NCBI GenBank assembly: GCA_002498385.1 | Contig: DAHH01000021.1 | Span: 31,065-95,064 of the forward strand | Reading direction: 5' to 3' | Length of the DNA stretch: 64,000 nucleotides | DNA from: Methanobacterium sp. UBA410 | GTDB taxonomy: Archaea > Methanobacteriota > Methanobacteria > Methanobacteriales > Methanobacteriaceae | In this document: positions 8,270 through 15,752 of the stretch, one piece after another | Position numbering within the stretch: position 1 is the first letter of the stretch | Layout: each line of letters starts with the position of its first letter | Notes under the pieces: model-generated | Seen by the model: the letters and a program-made list of their open reading frames with translations, nothing else | Databases searched by the model: none | What the model was told of the DNA's origin: nothing | Position numbers and translations under genes: made by a program

Positions 8270-8490
8270 TGATAATATAATTAATAATAATTAATTAAAT
8301 AATAATATAATATAATAATAAAAATAGTATATGTGAAAACTATGCGCATACTATGTGCGCATATGCGCATAGCTTATACGCATAACTCTGTTACACTTGA
8401 AAACTATGCGCAGTGCGTATGCGCAGTGCGCATAAAATAGAGGGGTATACCATTTTTACACTTGTTACACTTGCAGCACTTGCAACCGAA
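8270..8490. repeat. Palindrome/iteron block, copy B
   Basis: Same plan as 5918-6096 and again between convergent 3' ends (8229 and 8491): an AT-only tract, a palindrome cluster, TTACACTTGAAAA, the shared 23-nt segment (8442-8464), then TTACACTTG, TTACACTTG, CAGCACTTG as 9-nt direct repeats. The palindromes are different in sequence: here they are built on TATGCGCATA and GCGCAT instead of CACGTG. The frame is conserved while the palindromic part is exchanged. Confidence 0.7.
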
Positions 8491-8919
8491 CTACACTGAA
8501 CTGATATTTGTTGCATCAATCTCACCTTTATCGATCGGAGAAATTACCTGCTCCTGAATTAACTGTTTAAACTCTGCTTTCCCCAGTCCCAACTTAATCC
8601 GGTTATTCTTCATGACAATAGGTGGAATATCATTTTCTCGTAAATATGCATTTCTTAACCTGATAATGACTTCATTCCGCAGGTCAGGATCAATTACAAT
8701 ATCTTCCTTCAAAGAATCCATCTCTGATTCAACCTCTGCCAGACGTTGAATAAGATTATTTCTCTCTTTATCAAGTGCACTGTATCTTGCAGATTTACCC
8801 ATCAGGTACTTGTAACCTTCAACAAGAGCATATGAGGGGTTTATTCCCTCATTTTTTCCTTCACTTATGATTGTTTCATCTTTTTTCTTAATGTAAACAT
8901 TTATGCTCTTACCGGCCAT
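8491..8919 (-). CDS. Coiled-coil protein, 142 aa, last gene of the replication operon
   Basis: The N-terminus (MAGKSINVYIKKKDETIIS) has the beta-strand pattern of ribbon-helix-helix proteins. Residues ~45-72 form a coiled coil (ERNNLIQRLAEVESEMDSL). The C-terminus is helical. Overlaps the upstream 62-aa gene by 11 nt. Possibly a DNA-binding oligomer; unproven. Confidence 0.55.
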   Translation of the reverse strand: MAGKSINVYIKKKDETIISEGKNEGINPSYALVEGYKYLMGKSARYSALDKERNNLIQRLAEVESEMDSLKEDIVIDPDLRNEVIIRLRNAYLRENDIPPIVMKNNRIKLGLGKAEFKQLIQEQVISPIDKGEIDATNISSV

Positions 8920-9097
8920 CTCCCACCACCTTCAGTCCTGCTTTTTCTTTTTCAACTTTTTTTAATCGTTTCTCCAGTTTCCCTTCTAGATTTACCAAAT
9001 GTTCATCTTGTGGTCGTGTTTTGAGGAGGTATTTGACGTTTCGCAGGTCGTGGTTCAGGTTGATCCAATCCGTTTTAACTTCTAATTCACTGCGCAT
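8909..9097 (-). CDS. Small charged helical protein, 62 aa
   Basis: GGAGGATC ribosome site before the ATG. Almost entirely charged helix with a Lys/Glu-rich coiled coil in the second half. Sits 15 nt behind the previous gene and overlaps the next by 11 nt, so it is translated within the operon. No family recognised. Confidence 0.5.
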   Translation of the reverse strand: MRSELEVKTDWINLNHDLRNVKYLLKTRPQDEHLVNLEGKLEKRLKKVEKEKAGLKVVGDGR

Positions 9098-9112
9098 TTT
9101 TTAGATCCTCCA

Positions 9113-9283
9113 CTATGGAAGTTTTACAACCTCTAAATCTGAGTTAAAATCTTTTGCGTATATTTCGAACTCTGTACCATCCTCAAAAGTTATATTGATG
9201 ATTCCATAACCATTTTGACAGATGGAACTCACAGAACTTTCCTCAGCTTTTTCTTCCAATCTCTCGATACCATCCATCTTCAT
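9113..9283 (-). CDS. 56-aa miniprotein
   Basis: Start ATG at 9283 overlaps the TGA of the upstream zinc ribbon (ATGA), with GAGGTGGA just before; an ATG at 9277 is an alternative. The product (ERLEEKAEES... then NGYGIINITFEDGTEFEIYAK) looks like a helix followed by beta strands. Unknown function. Confidence 0.5.
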   Translation of the reverse strand: MKMDGIERLEEKAEESSVSSICQNGYGIINITFEDGTEFEIYAKDFNSDLEVVKLP

Positions 9284-9432
9284 TCCACCTCAACCAGGTT
9301 TTCACCAAGAATAAAACCGTGTTTATCCCTGCTATTCTTGCATTCAGGGTTCTTACAGGCCCAGTAATCAAGAGACTTACGCATAAACTGTTTTACCTCA
9401 CTCTTGCAGATCGGGCACACTTTTTTAGTCAT
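9280..9432 (-). CDS. 50-aa zinc-ribbon miniprotein
   Basis: MTKKVCPICK, then CKNPECKN: two CxxC-type knuckles separated by ~22 residues, a classic zinc ribbon like that of small topoisomerase-type fingers. Coupled on both sides by ATGA overlaps (9429-9432 and 9280-9283). Likely nucleic-acid binding. Confidence 0.6.
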   Translation of the reverse strand: MTKKVCPICKSEVKQFMRKSLDYWACKNPECKNSRDKHGFILGENLVEVE

Positions 9433-9674
9433 GGGAACTCCCCCATATGGGTTAAGGGATGGGTATCTGTTATCCTCCAGGCTAATCCACAGTTATGACA
9501 TTGATACACGTCATAATCTGATATTTCCTTAATCAGTTTTTGACCACAATTAGGACATTTCCAACCTTTTTCCTCCTGTTTTAATCTTTCCATGTTGACG
9601 TTGTGTCTGCTCACTCCCTCTACTTCTTGAATGACTTTATCCCATCCGGGATCATAATGTTTTTCTTTAGTCAT
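9429..9674 (-). CDS. 81-aa zinc-ribbon protein
   Basis: The start is taken at ATG 9674 (MTKEKHYDPGWDK), because the longer frame would lie inside the upstream YopX-like gene; AAGAGG is 10-11 nt upstream. CPNCGQ and CHNCGL form a rubredoxin-like ribbon (residues ~40-65). Overlaps the upstream gene by 8 nt and the next by 4 nt. Confidence 0.6.
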   Translation of the reverse strand: MTKEKHYDPGWDKVIQEVEGVSRHNVNMERLKQEEKGWKCPNCGQKLIKEISDYDVYQCHNCGLAWRITDTHPLTHMGEFP

Positions 9675-10212
9675 TTGCAGATGCCCTCTTAACTGATTCC
9701 TTGTATCCCAGCTCTCTAAGTTCTGGATTTGATTTAAAGTCCTCTGGTTTGATATCTTCAACAAGTTCGGGGTTTTCCATTAAGTTTCCGACGATGACAA
9801 GTTTATTTTTAAAGCCGTAGGTGTGGGGAGATCCCCAGGTTTTATTCTTTACACAGGTTAACCTAAATTCGCAAAAGCTGAATAAAACTAGATAAATATA
9901 TTCATCATTTCCTATGCGTACCAGATCATATTCTCTGAGAGGTTTACCTTGTACATGGATGCCTGCATATCTTCTCAGAATGAATCTATCAGGAATTCCC
10001 CCTAAGTCAACAACTTTACCTGTATCATCTGAAATAGAAACCATGTCACCATCCAAACTAAGCATTATGTCATCCAGATCCATGGTTAAAATATTCCAAT
10101 GATGTTTTCCATCTGAACCAATGTTGATTTCCTCATCACAGATTTTTTCAGCATCATAAACCTTTCTTAACATGGTTTTAGTCTTCTTATCCCAAAGCTC
10201 AAATTTAGTCAT
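9667..10212 (-). CDS. YopX-like phage protein, 181 aa
   Basis: Begins with the F-x-L-W-D-x-x-T-K-x-M pattern of YopX family phage proteins. The middle has the beta segment around YDLVRIGNDEYIYLVLF, and the later part ends with VIVGNLMENPEL, matching the family's GNIYENPEL close. Strong site AAGGAGGAAGTTA before the ATG. YopX proteins occur in many phages; their function is unknown. The last 30 residues extend beyond the usual family end. Confidence 0.7.
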   Translation of the reverse strand: MTKFELWDKKTKTMLRKVYDAEKICDEEINIGSDGKHHWNILTMDLDDIMLSLDGDMVSISDDTGKVVDLGGIPDRFILRRYAGIHVQGKPLREYDLVRIGNDEYIYLVLFSFCEFRLTCVKNKTWGSPHTYGFKNKLVIVGNLMENPELVEDIKPEDFKSNPELRELGYKESVKRASAND

Positions 10213-10448
10213 TAACTTCCTCCTTTCTTCAGCTTTTTCTGCCTTGCAAGGATCCGGCCAAGTGGACTATTTCGCACTGCTCCCTCACATTCAAGGCGAT
10301 GTTTATAGGAACTTATCGCCTTGTCCGTCCTGTTCCATCCCCGTTTTTTCATGAGCTCTGCTATGAACCAGGAGGGATAACTTTCATGATTTAATAGGAA
10401 CTGTTTTTCCTCTTCAGACCATTTGCCTTGATTCATGCCTTTAATCAT
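10212..10448 (-). CDS. SANT/Myb-like helix-turn-helix protein, 78 aa
   Basis: The core KWSEEEKQFLLNH ... WFIAELMKKRGWNRTDKAISSYKHRL is a SANT/Myb-like trihelix with spaced tryptophans. Basic tail (ILARQKKLKKGG). Small HTH proteins of this type occur in phage replication modules. Start overlaps the upstream TGA (TGATG). Confidence 0.65.
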   Translation of the reverse strand: MIKGMNQGKWSEEEKQFLLNHESYPSWFIAELMKKRGWNRTDKAISSYKHRLECEGAVRNSPLGRILARQKKLKKGGS

Positions 10449-10837
10449 CAGCTCATCTCCAGGAGTTCGGGGTTTTCATAGATGTTGCCTGATTTTTCTA
10501 TGTTTTCGTGAACTTCTCCAAGGAATGATAAACGTCCTCCTTTACGGCCATAATCCCATTTAATCATCCATGACCCTTTTTCAAAGCAGACAATTCCCCG
10601 ATTAAAAAGTTTTTTAGGAAAAATAATGTCAACTATATCATTTTCGTAGATTTCAACAAGGTTTCTATCAGCATAATTCGTATACTGCATCAATTTATGA
10701 TTTGGATTATGGTTACCTGCTAAAAGCTTCTCTTCATCCCAAAACCCCCATGAACATCCCCCAATTGCAATATATCGAGGTGCTCTGGGGTAAAGCATCT
10801 TCTCACTATCCCATACTCTCAACTTGAGTTCACGCAT
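10448..10837 (-). CDS. YopX family phage protein, 129 aa
   Basis: A textbook YopX pattern: MRELKLRVWD at the start, MQYTNYADRNLVEIYENDIV in the middle, GIVCFEKGSWMI, and GNIYENPELL at the end. Length fits the family. This is the second YopX paralogue in the operon; the two flank the SANT-like gene. Confidence 0.8.
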   Translation of the reverse strand: MRELKLRVWDSEKMLYPRAPRYIAIGGCSWGFWDEEKLLAGNHNPNHKLMQYTNYADRNLVEIYENDIVDIIFPKKLFNRGIVCFEKGSWMIKWDYGRKGGRLSFLGEVHENIEKSGNIYENPELLEMS

Positions 10838-11151
10838 CAGCTCATCTCCTTTGCTTGTGGAATTTCCAGGGTGGCAGGACTATTAACTCCCTGTAGTTCT
10901 GCTAGTTTGAACATGGCGGCGTAGCAGTGGCTGCATAGGAAGCTGCCGCCATTGTTTGTGCTGGGCTTCCACCTGTATGTCCAGTCTTCACATTCGTTAC
11001 ATCGGAATCCGTTAGTGTTGATGGATACCAGGTAGTCCTTTTCGTTACTTTTTACATGGAATTGGATCATGGTTTCATCTTCAAAGACCAGGTCCACATT
11101 TCCCTGTAGAAATAATTTATGTCCTTTTTGTATACGGCCCTGAACTGACAT
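10837..11151 (-). CDS. SWIM-like zinc-finger protein, 104 aa
   Basis: The start ATG (11151) is 2 nt after the clamp gene's stop, with AGAGGA inside the clamp gene's end. A beta-rich half (MIQFHVKS...YLVSIN) precedes FRCNECEDW and FLCSHCYAAMFKL. That is the layout of a SWIM finger (CxC...CxH), although the first pair here is CxxC. SWIM fingers bind DNA or protein and occur with recombination proteins. Adjacent to the sliding clamp. Confidence 0.55.
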   Translation of the reverse strand: MSVQGRIQKGHKLFLQGNVDLVFEDETMIQFHVKSNEKDYLVSINTNGFRCNECEDWTYRWKPSTNNGGSFLCSHCYAAMFKLAELQGVNSPATLEIPQAKEMS

Positions 11152-11153
11152 GT

Positions 11154-11939
11154 TTATTCCTCTGCTTCGATTCTTGGTGCGATCATTAACATGAAACTGG
11201 GACAATCTGGGTATGGTTCTGTTTTTATGGTGATGGGTGAATCCTGTTCGAATTGGATGTATATGTCTCCTATGATGTCTGGGAGGAATTTATTGTCTTC
11301 ACATAGTTTAAGGAGAGGTTCAAATCTTTCAATGGAATAGCAGGATTTATAACATTTTGAATCCCCATTCTTCTCAGCTGCAAAGGTTTTCCCATAATAT
11401 TTTTGGGTTTCACCAATTATACAGAAATATAGCCTGTTAAATTGATATTTCAGTTTTAAACTTCCACCTACACCTTGACTGTCCTTCACGATTTTTATTA
11501 GTTGTCTGAGGGCTATTTTCAGGTTAATTGGATATTTTATTTCTGGAGGGAATGGTGGTTCATATTCTAAGTCTACCTGGGAGATTTCAAATCTACGTTC
11601 ATGAATTGCTTCCAAGGTACGGGCCTGGAGTTTTTCACCATTCATTGATAATTCCAGAAGATCCTCCTCCTCATCAAACCCATCTAAAACCCAGAGTAAA
11701 TCATATGGATTCAGTTTAAGTACCGTGGCCTCATTGCATTGGTACTTATCAAAAAATTTAGGTGGAAATAGAAGGTCAAGAAATGTAATATGGCTCCGAT
11801 CCAATTCATGGATCCTCATCCCATCCTCAGACACTTCCACATGAAAATCCTCACTAAAAGTAGATGATCTCATAATCATCTTCAAAAAACTCTTAAACTC
11901 CCTAATATGGCCAACAATTATGGTAAATGGACTTTCCAC
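11154..11939 (-). CDS. PCNA-like DNA sliding clamp
   Basis: 261 residues, the usual PCNA length. Family marks: the DMSR-like loop HELDRSHITFLDLLFPPKFFDKYQC (~47-70), the interdomain segment near EIKYPINLKIALRQLI, and the C-terminus SFMLMIAPRIEAEE, as in archaeal PCNA (APR(V/I)E). GTG start with GAGGGTGAT upstream. It would tether a polymerase or other PIP-box proteins during element replication. Quite divergent from a host PCNA. No polymerase, helicase or primase is seen in the window, so host enzymes or genes further left must supply these. Confidence 0.8.
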   Translation of the reverse strand: MESPFTIIVGHIREFKSFLKMIMRSSTFSEDFHVEVSEDGMRIHELDRSHITFLDLLFPPKFFDKYQCNEATVLKLNPYDLLWVLDGFDEEEDLLELSMNGEKLQARTLEAIHERRFEISQVDLEYEPPFPPEIKYPINLKIALRQLIKIVKDSQGVGGSLKLKYQFNRLYFCIIGETQKYYGKTFAAEKNGDSKCYKSCYSIERFEPLLKLCEDNKFLPDIIGDIYIQFEQDSPITIKTEPYPDCPSFMLMIAPRIEAEE

Positions 11940-11949
11940 ATTATCACCC

Positions 11950-12570
11950 TCATTTGAGTAATCCCTGATTTAAAACCCGTTTAACATCTTTTAATTCCTT
12001 TTCTGTGAAGTCCTGGGCTGTATCTTTACTCATTTGGATTGCACGTTTCAGGATTTCCTTATCATTAACGTGTTTATGTTCTGCAGCCAGATCCGTTGAA
12101 ATCATCTCAATCAAGCCCCAGGTTTCACTGTCATCAGAAAGATTCATCCCTGCTGCTTTGTTTCCTTCTTTCTCTGATTTTGATTCCTGTTCTTTTAGTG
12201 GCTGTTTTCGTTCTTCTTTTTTGGTTTCAGCTTTTTTCAGGTTTTTAGGTGCTCTTCTGAAGACGCGGAACATTTTGAACGGTTTTTTTGGTGGTTTAGT
12301 TGGTTTCTCACCCATGTAAATTATTCCAACTTCATAGCCTATTGGAACATTTTTTAGCTTGTTGTTTAGGGCTTCTGTTCCAAAAACAACCCATTCCCCT
12401 TCAGCATTCTTTATCGTGTATAAGTTTGCCCTGTTCACCCCAACATTCATTCTTTTATTGGTGTAGATGCCTCGTAGTTGGTCTCCTTTCTTTTTAGGGC
12501 ACCATGTGTCATTTTTAAAGTCTGGCATTTCTTCCCAACCATCTTCAGCTTTAAATTCAACTTCGCTCAT
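11950..12570 (-). CDS. Single-stranded DNA-binding-like OB-fold protein
   Basis: 206 residues. Residues ~25-105 (KGDQLRGIY... NLYTIKNAEGEWVVFGTEALNNKL...GYEVGIIYMG) have the strand pattern and G-x-W/F-x-x-L-N signature of phage SSB-like OB folds. Then a Lys/Pro-rich linker (~110-140) and an acidic/helical C-terminal domain. The position beside the clamp gene and the GGGGGC site support a replication role. Family assignment is by pattern, not search. Confidence 0.55.
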   Translation of the reverse strand: MSEVEFKAEDGWEEMPDFKNDTWCPKKKGDQLRGIYTNKRMNVGVNRANLYTIKNAEGEWVVFGTEALNNKLKNVPIGYEVGIIYMGEKPTKPPKKPFKMFRVFRRAPKNLKKAETKKEERKQPLKEQESKSEKEGNKAAGMNLSDDSETWGLIEMISTDLAAEHKHVNDKEILKRAIQMSKDTAQDFTEKELKDVKRVLNQGLLK

Positions 12571-12572
12571 TT

Positions 12573-12821
12573 TTAGAAGCCCCCTAAGCGTACATCACCC
12601 ATTCCTAAAAATCCTAAAAAGGCCACAATCACGGCCATTATGGCCAAAAACTCTAAAACTTGAACTTTCTTTGGAGTCCAAAACCTTTTCCTGGCCGGGT
12701 AAAGGCTTTGTTTTGGAAGTTGTCTTGGACATTTATCCATCTGGATTTTGCATTTCTTGTTAGAACACTTGTAATAAGAATCATATTCTGTCATTGGACT
12801 TTCACAGAGTGGACAATTCAT
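12573..12821 (-). CDS. Zinc ribbon with one membrane helix, 82 aa
   Basis: MNCPLCESP...YYKCSNKKC forms a Cys4 ribbon (residues 3-24). A basic linker and a hydrophobic helix (VLEFLAIMAVIVAFLGFLG, ~55-73) follow. Probably membrane-anchored with the ribbon in the cytoplasm. ATGA overlap with the upstream 32-aa gene. Confidence 0.55.
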   Translation of the reverse strand: MNCPLCESPMTEYDSYYKCSNKKCKIQMDKCPRQLPKQSLYPARKRFWTPKKVQVLEFLAIMAVIVAFLGFLGMGDVRLGGF

Positions 12822-12916
12822 CCTTCAGCCTCCTTATCATCTTTTTCCTTGTCCTGGCCGTATTTTCCTTCATTCACCATTTCCATTTCCTGATAAAAAC
12901 GCTCCCAACTAATCAT
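12818..12916 (-). CDS. 32-aa acidic/basic micropeptide
   Basis: ATG at 12916 to TGA at 12818. Reads MISWERFYQEMEMVNEGKYG, then a Lys/Asp/Glu-rich tail. Kept because it fills the gap exactly and overlaps the next gene by ATGA, the standard coupling in this operon. Function unknown. Confidence 0.45.
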   Translation of the reverse strand: MISWERFYQEMEMVNEGKYGQDKEKDDKEAEG

Positions 12917-12922
12917 GGATAT

Positions 12923-13129
12923 TCACACTCCTTTCAAAAAGCAGGCTTCATAAAAACAATTAAAAGAAGTTCTAACAAGAACTCTATCACCAGCACAAAT
13001 GGGCCTGTTCCGGTCAAAAAATGGCAGTCCACCCAGATCTCCAGGTGAACATTGAACCTTTTGGATCCTCACAAGAAGGCCTTCTGGTGGTCGTAAATCC
13101 TCAAAATTGAAAGATTTAAACTTCTCCAT
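12923..13129 (-). CDS. 68-aa miniprotein
   Basis: Start ATG 13129 (MEKFKSFNFEDLRPPEG), one base after the upstream stop, with GAGGAGG inside the upstream gene. Beta-rich (LLVRIQKVQC, DRVLVRTSFNCFYEACFL), perhaps a small barrel. No family recognised. Confidence 0.5.
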   Translation of the reverse strand: MEKFKSFNFEDLRPPEGLLVRIQKVQCSPGDLGGLPFFDRNRPICAGDRVLVRTSFNCFYEACFLKGV

Positions 13130-13130
13130 T

Positions 13131-13466
13131 TTAACTGGCCTCCTCTGTAACATGTTTAAACCAAAGCAATCTCACGGGGCTGGCTTCTGTTAATTTTGGA
13201 TAAAATTCACACAACTTATTCACAGCCTGGATCCTGCTCTGGGTACATGTATCCTGGAGTAAGGTTTTCTCTGGAATTTCACAGAGCCGAACCTTGGACT
13301 GTGTTACAAGAGCTGCTTTAAATTCCTTTGTCGGTGTCTTAATCTCATAGACATTGCCAGATTTCAGGTTCTTTGAAGATTCCCTGATAGATGTGAAATA
13401 TTCCTTATCAAGCTTTGAGAAATCCTCCGCGAATTTAATCGTCTTCAACTTTAACAACCCCCGCAC
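13131..13466 (-). CDS. Unknown protein, 111 aa
   Basis: The best start is unclear: GTG at 13466 or TTG codons shortly after; the frame overlaps the upstream gene by 32 nt. The sequence (FAEDFSKLDKEYFTSIRESSKNLKSG...) begins with a helix, then beta strands (VYEIKTPTKEFKAALVTQSKVRLCEI), then helices. The strand order is somewhat like ASCH/PUA barrels, but the evidence is too thin to call it. Confidence 0.45.
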   Translation of the reverse strand: MRGLLKLKTIKFAEDFSKLDKEYFTSIRESSKNLKSGNVYEIKTPTKEFKAALVTQSKVRLCEIPEKTLLQDTCTQSRIQAVNKLCEFYPKLTEASPVRLLWFKHVTEEAS

Positions 13467-13674
13467 CCTGTTTAAACTTGCTTATCTTCTCGAAGTTGAA
13501 TTCCCCTTCATTCCAGACCATTTTTGGGTCTATTGTGAGAATATTCCAATCATCCATTCCGTCTTTGTACTTTTCAGCTTCATCCAATGTGTCAAACATT
13601 GCCAAAATATGAACATCTGGTTCTAATATATTGCTGCCTAGGCAGGCTACAACCGCAAAGATCTTATCCATCAT
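13435..13674 (-). CDS. Unknown small protein, 79 aa
   Basis: GGGGGAAAAT precedes two ATGs. The sequence (KIFAVVACLGSN...VHILAMFDTLDEAEKYKD) has a beta-alpha-beta look with a DEAEKY helix of the kind seen in small phage proteins that start with a hydrophobic strand. Overlaps both neighbours. Confidence 0.5.
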   Translation of the reverse strand: MMDKIFAVVACLGSNILEPDVHILAMFDTLDEAEKYKDGMDDWNILTIDPKMVWNEGEFNFEKISKFKQGAGVVKVEDD

Positions 13675-13864
13675 ATTTTCCCCCCTTTGCTGAGTTACTC
13701 AGAAAATTCAAGACAAATTTATACGTCTTACTCGGATTCTTAGAAGACTCAATGGCCCCAATCAGGGCAAAAATGAGGGTTATGAGGATTCCCGCATAAC
13801 CCCAACCATCAAAACCCTTCAAAATCTCACCAGACTTCTTACGCATAACCTCAACCTTCTCCAT
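13664..13864 (-). CDS. Small single-pass membrane protein, 66 aa
   Basis: Start ATG 13864 after CAGGAGGCTG; the longer upstream frame lies in the neighbour. One hydrophobic segment (GWGYAGILITLIFALIGAI, residues ~19-37) with charged flanks. Function unknown. Confidence 0.5.
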   Translation of the reverse strand: MEKVEVMRKKSGEILKGFDGWGYAGILITLIFALIGAIESSKNPSKTYKFVLNFLSNSAKGGKYDG

Positions 13865-13865
13865 C

Positions 13866-14177
13866 CTAAACAGCCTCCTGGAGCTTAACAACATTAAACT
13901 GTTCGCCACGTGGCTGATTGTGCCTGCCCTGCATCTCATCATAAAGCGAAGCTTTACAAACAAGATTCATATACTCAGATTCCTCTAAAAGAATCCAACT
14001 AGGCTTAGTCCCAGCAACATTCTTAAAACACGTAAAGGGGCATTTACCATAACAATCTTCACCATCACACTCCAATGGCACGCCCTGTATCCCATGTTTT
14101 TCCCTGTATTCAATGCAAACTCTTCCACAATCCCCTTCAATCTCATTAGAAAGTTTTTCAAACTCAAGCACCATCAT
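13866..14177 (-). CDS. Cysteine-rich protein, 103 aa
   Basis: Residues ~17-50 hold seven cysteines (C-x3-C, then C-x4-C-x3-C-x3-C), suggesting a metal-binding module. GGAGG lies before a double ATG. Ends one base before the next start. Family unknown. Confidence 0.5.
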   Translation of the reverse strand: MMVLEFEKLSNEIEGDCGRVCIEYREKHGIQGVPLECDGEDCYGKCPFTCFKNVAGTKPSWILLEESEYMNLVCKASLYDEMQGRHNQPRGEQFNVVKLQEAV

Positions 14178-14362
14178 TTAGCCTCCACAACTTCTTTCCC
14201 CTTATCTTCCACCTGTCCCTGTATCCTCTCATAGAACTCTTCACTACCCGGAACAGAAACATCCTTTAAACAAGACTTACACAAAAAAGGAGCCAACAAC
14301 TTAAAAGTCTTATCAACCGCCCGATAATCCGCTTTACCACCACAAATCCTACAACAATCCAT
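14174..14362 (-). CDS. 62-aa zinc-finger protein
   Basis: CCRICGG near residue 3 and CKSC near residue 28 form a Cys4 finger; the tail is charged helix (FYERIQGQVEDKGKEVVEAK). GGAGGTTTG lies 7 nt before the ATG. ATGA overlap with the next gene. Confidence 0.55.
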   Translation of the reverse strand: MDCCRICGGKADYRAVDKTFKLLAPFLCKSCLKDVSVPGSEEFYERIQGQVEDKGKEVVEAK

Positions 14363-14395
14363 GAACTATCAAACCTCCAAAAAAGAATTAAAAAA

Positions 14396-14572
14396 TTAAA
14401 AAATAGGAATCTCTCTGCCATCCTTGTCAATTGCAACCAGTATATGAGACCATGACCCCAATGGTGTCTTTATCTTCAAAGGCATGTCACCACTGCCTTC
14501 TTTCATCAGTTCCAGTAAACCAATCAGATCATTTATCCTGTATTCATAACCTCCAAGGTCTATTAAAGGCAT
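14396..14572 (-). CDS. Unknown miniprotein, 58 aa
   Basis: Start ATG 14572, one base after the BRO gene's TGA, with GGGGAG 7 nt upstream. Pattern: helix (INDLIGLLELMKEG) then strands (PLKIKTPLGSWSHILVAIDKDGREIPIF). Resembles small phage regulators of unknown function. Confidence 0.5.
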   Translation of the reverse strand: MPLIDLGGYEYRINDLIGLLELMKEGSGDMPLKIKTPLGSWSHILVAIDKDGREIPIF

Positions 14573-14573
14573 C

Positions 14574-15311
14574 TCAAAACTCCCCAAGCGTTTTCTGTGC
14601 TGGATCTAAGTTTATGAGTTCTACAACCATTTTTCCTTCATAAAAATAGTTCACTGCAAAATTGTAGAGATTTTCTGAGAGTACTTCATGTTTTTTAAGG
14701 TACAATTTAGGGATTGTACATGCCAACTCAGCCTGCTCCGGAATATAAACTCCAGATTTGGCTGCAAAAACATGATACAATTCCTCATAAAGCACCTGTG
14801 GCCCTTTATGATTCCTTTTCGCCACATCATTAATTAAATTCGCAAGTTTAGCCCTGTAAGACTGATTATTCGCACCTGCAATCTCATAAGGATTTACAAC
14901 ATCAAGCCGTTGCATCGTATTCAATGAAGAATTAAGTTCAAACGAATCAGATTTACTTAAACTGTATTTCCCTGTTTTACGAATTGAAGGTAAAACTTCA
15001 CGAGCAACCCATTTTTTAAATGCTTTAGCTTCAGGTTTTCTTGATTTAAAAATAAACAAGTATAAACCAGATTCACGAAGCCAAAACCTTGGAGAATCCT
15101 TGCCCTTTAAACGGGCAATATCTTTCATTTCATATTCTTCAAAGTTTAACACATCTTCTCCATCCATTTTATGTAAGGTGTTGCTTACAGTTTTATCTGC
15201 TATTTCAAGGCATTTTCCAACACTGAACGGATTAAAAAGTGGTTCACCGTTGAGTTCAATACATTCAAGATGTTCTTTGTTTTCAAACTCAAATCTCATT
15301 AGTTCATTCAC
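14574..15311 (-). CDS. BRO family, N-terminal (Bro-N) phage regulator
   Basis: 245 residues. The Bro-N domain (1-120) is clear: EPLFNPFSVGKCLEIADKTV, LRESGLYLFIFKSRKPEAKAFKKWVAREVLPSIRKTGKYSL. The C-terminal half is helical, like phage antirepressor C-domains. GTG start after AAGAGGTGAGT. Bro-N binds DNA and is used as antirepressor or antitermination factor. It heads the 21-gene operon and is divergent from an RHH-like regulator (15753), a layout that suggests a lysis/maintenance type switch (inference). Confidence 0.85.
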   Translation of the reverse strand: MNELMRFEFENKEHLECIELNGEPLFNPFSVGKCLEIADKTVSNTLHKMDGEDVLNFEEYEMKDIARLKGKDSPRFWLRESGLYLFIFKSRKPEAKAFKKWVAREVLPSIRKTGKYSLSKSDSFELNSSLNTMQRLDVVNPYEIAGANNQSYRAKLANLINDVAKRNHKGPQVLYEELYHVFAAKSGVYIPEQAELACTIPKLYLKKHEVLSENLYNFAVNYFYEGKMVVELINLDPAQKTLGEF

Positions 15312-15752
15312 GTTTACTCACCTCTTAAAATTCCTTGAATGGGCCAAAAAGGACCCAAAACAAATTGGAAAATCAAAAGAATGAAAAAATATTTATTACG
15401 TTATCAGCTCCGAGAAAAATCAAAGCAAAAATCTCGTGGCTTACATTTGTGGTGTCGCCAGACCCGTCAGGCCTAAACTGCAATAGTCGGCCTTCCAATC
15501 CCCCCGAATTGGAAAAGCAAGGGGCCTTTGGGGGGTAAGCTAAAAAAAGATAACCCCCTGCACAAGAGTTTCACTCTTGTTGTTCCTTTACTCTGTTACT
15601 TCTTCTATATATAATTTACTCTTTTACTTCTTTACTTTAAAATATAAAAAATAAAAATAAACTTTGTTAAAACTAAACAAATTTAAGAATAAACTTTAAA
15701 TAACAAGGGAAACAGATATAAACTTAAAAGAACAAAGTAGGTGATGGAATAA
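15312..15752. promoter_or_regulatory. Divergent control region with hairpins
   Basis: Lies between the BRO gene (minus) and the RHH-like gene (plus). Hairpins: TTCCAAT/ATTGGAA around a C-run (~15494-15515) and CAAGAGT-TTC-ACTCTTG (~15563-15579). Promoters for both strands are expected here; the AT stretch at ~15640-15700 suits the plus gene. A short open plus frame at 15335-15538 looks like noise. Confidence 0.45.

Noticed and set aside
4517..8490. CRISPR array
   Set aside because: The repeats occur only twice and are far apart, with genes between; no regular spacer series anywhere in the window.
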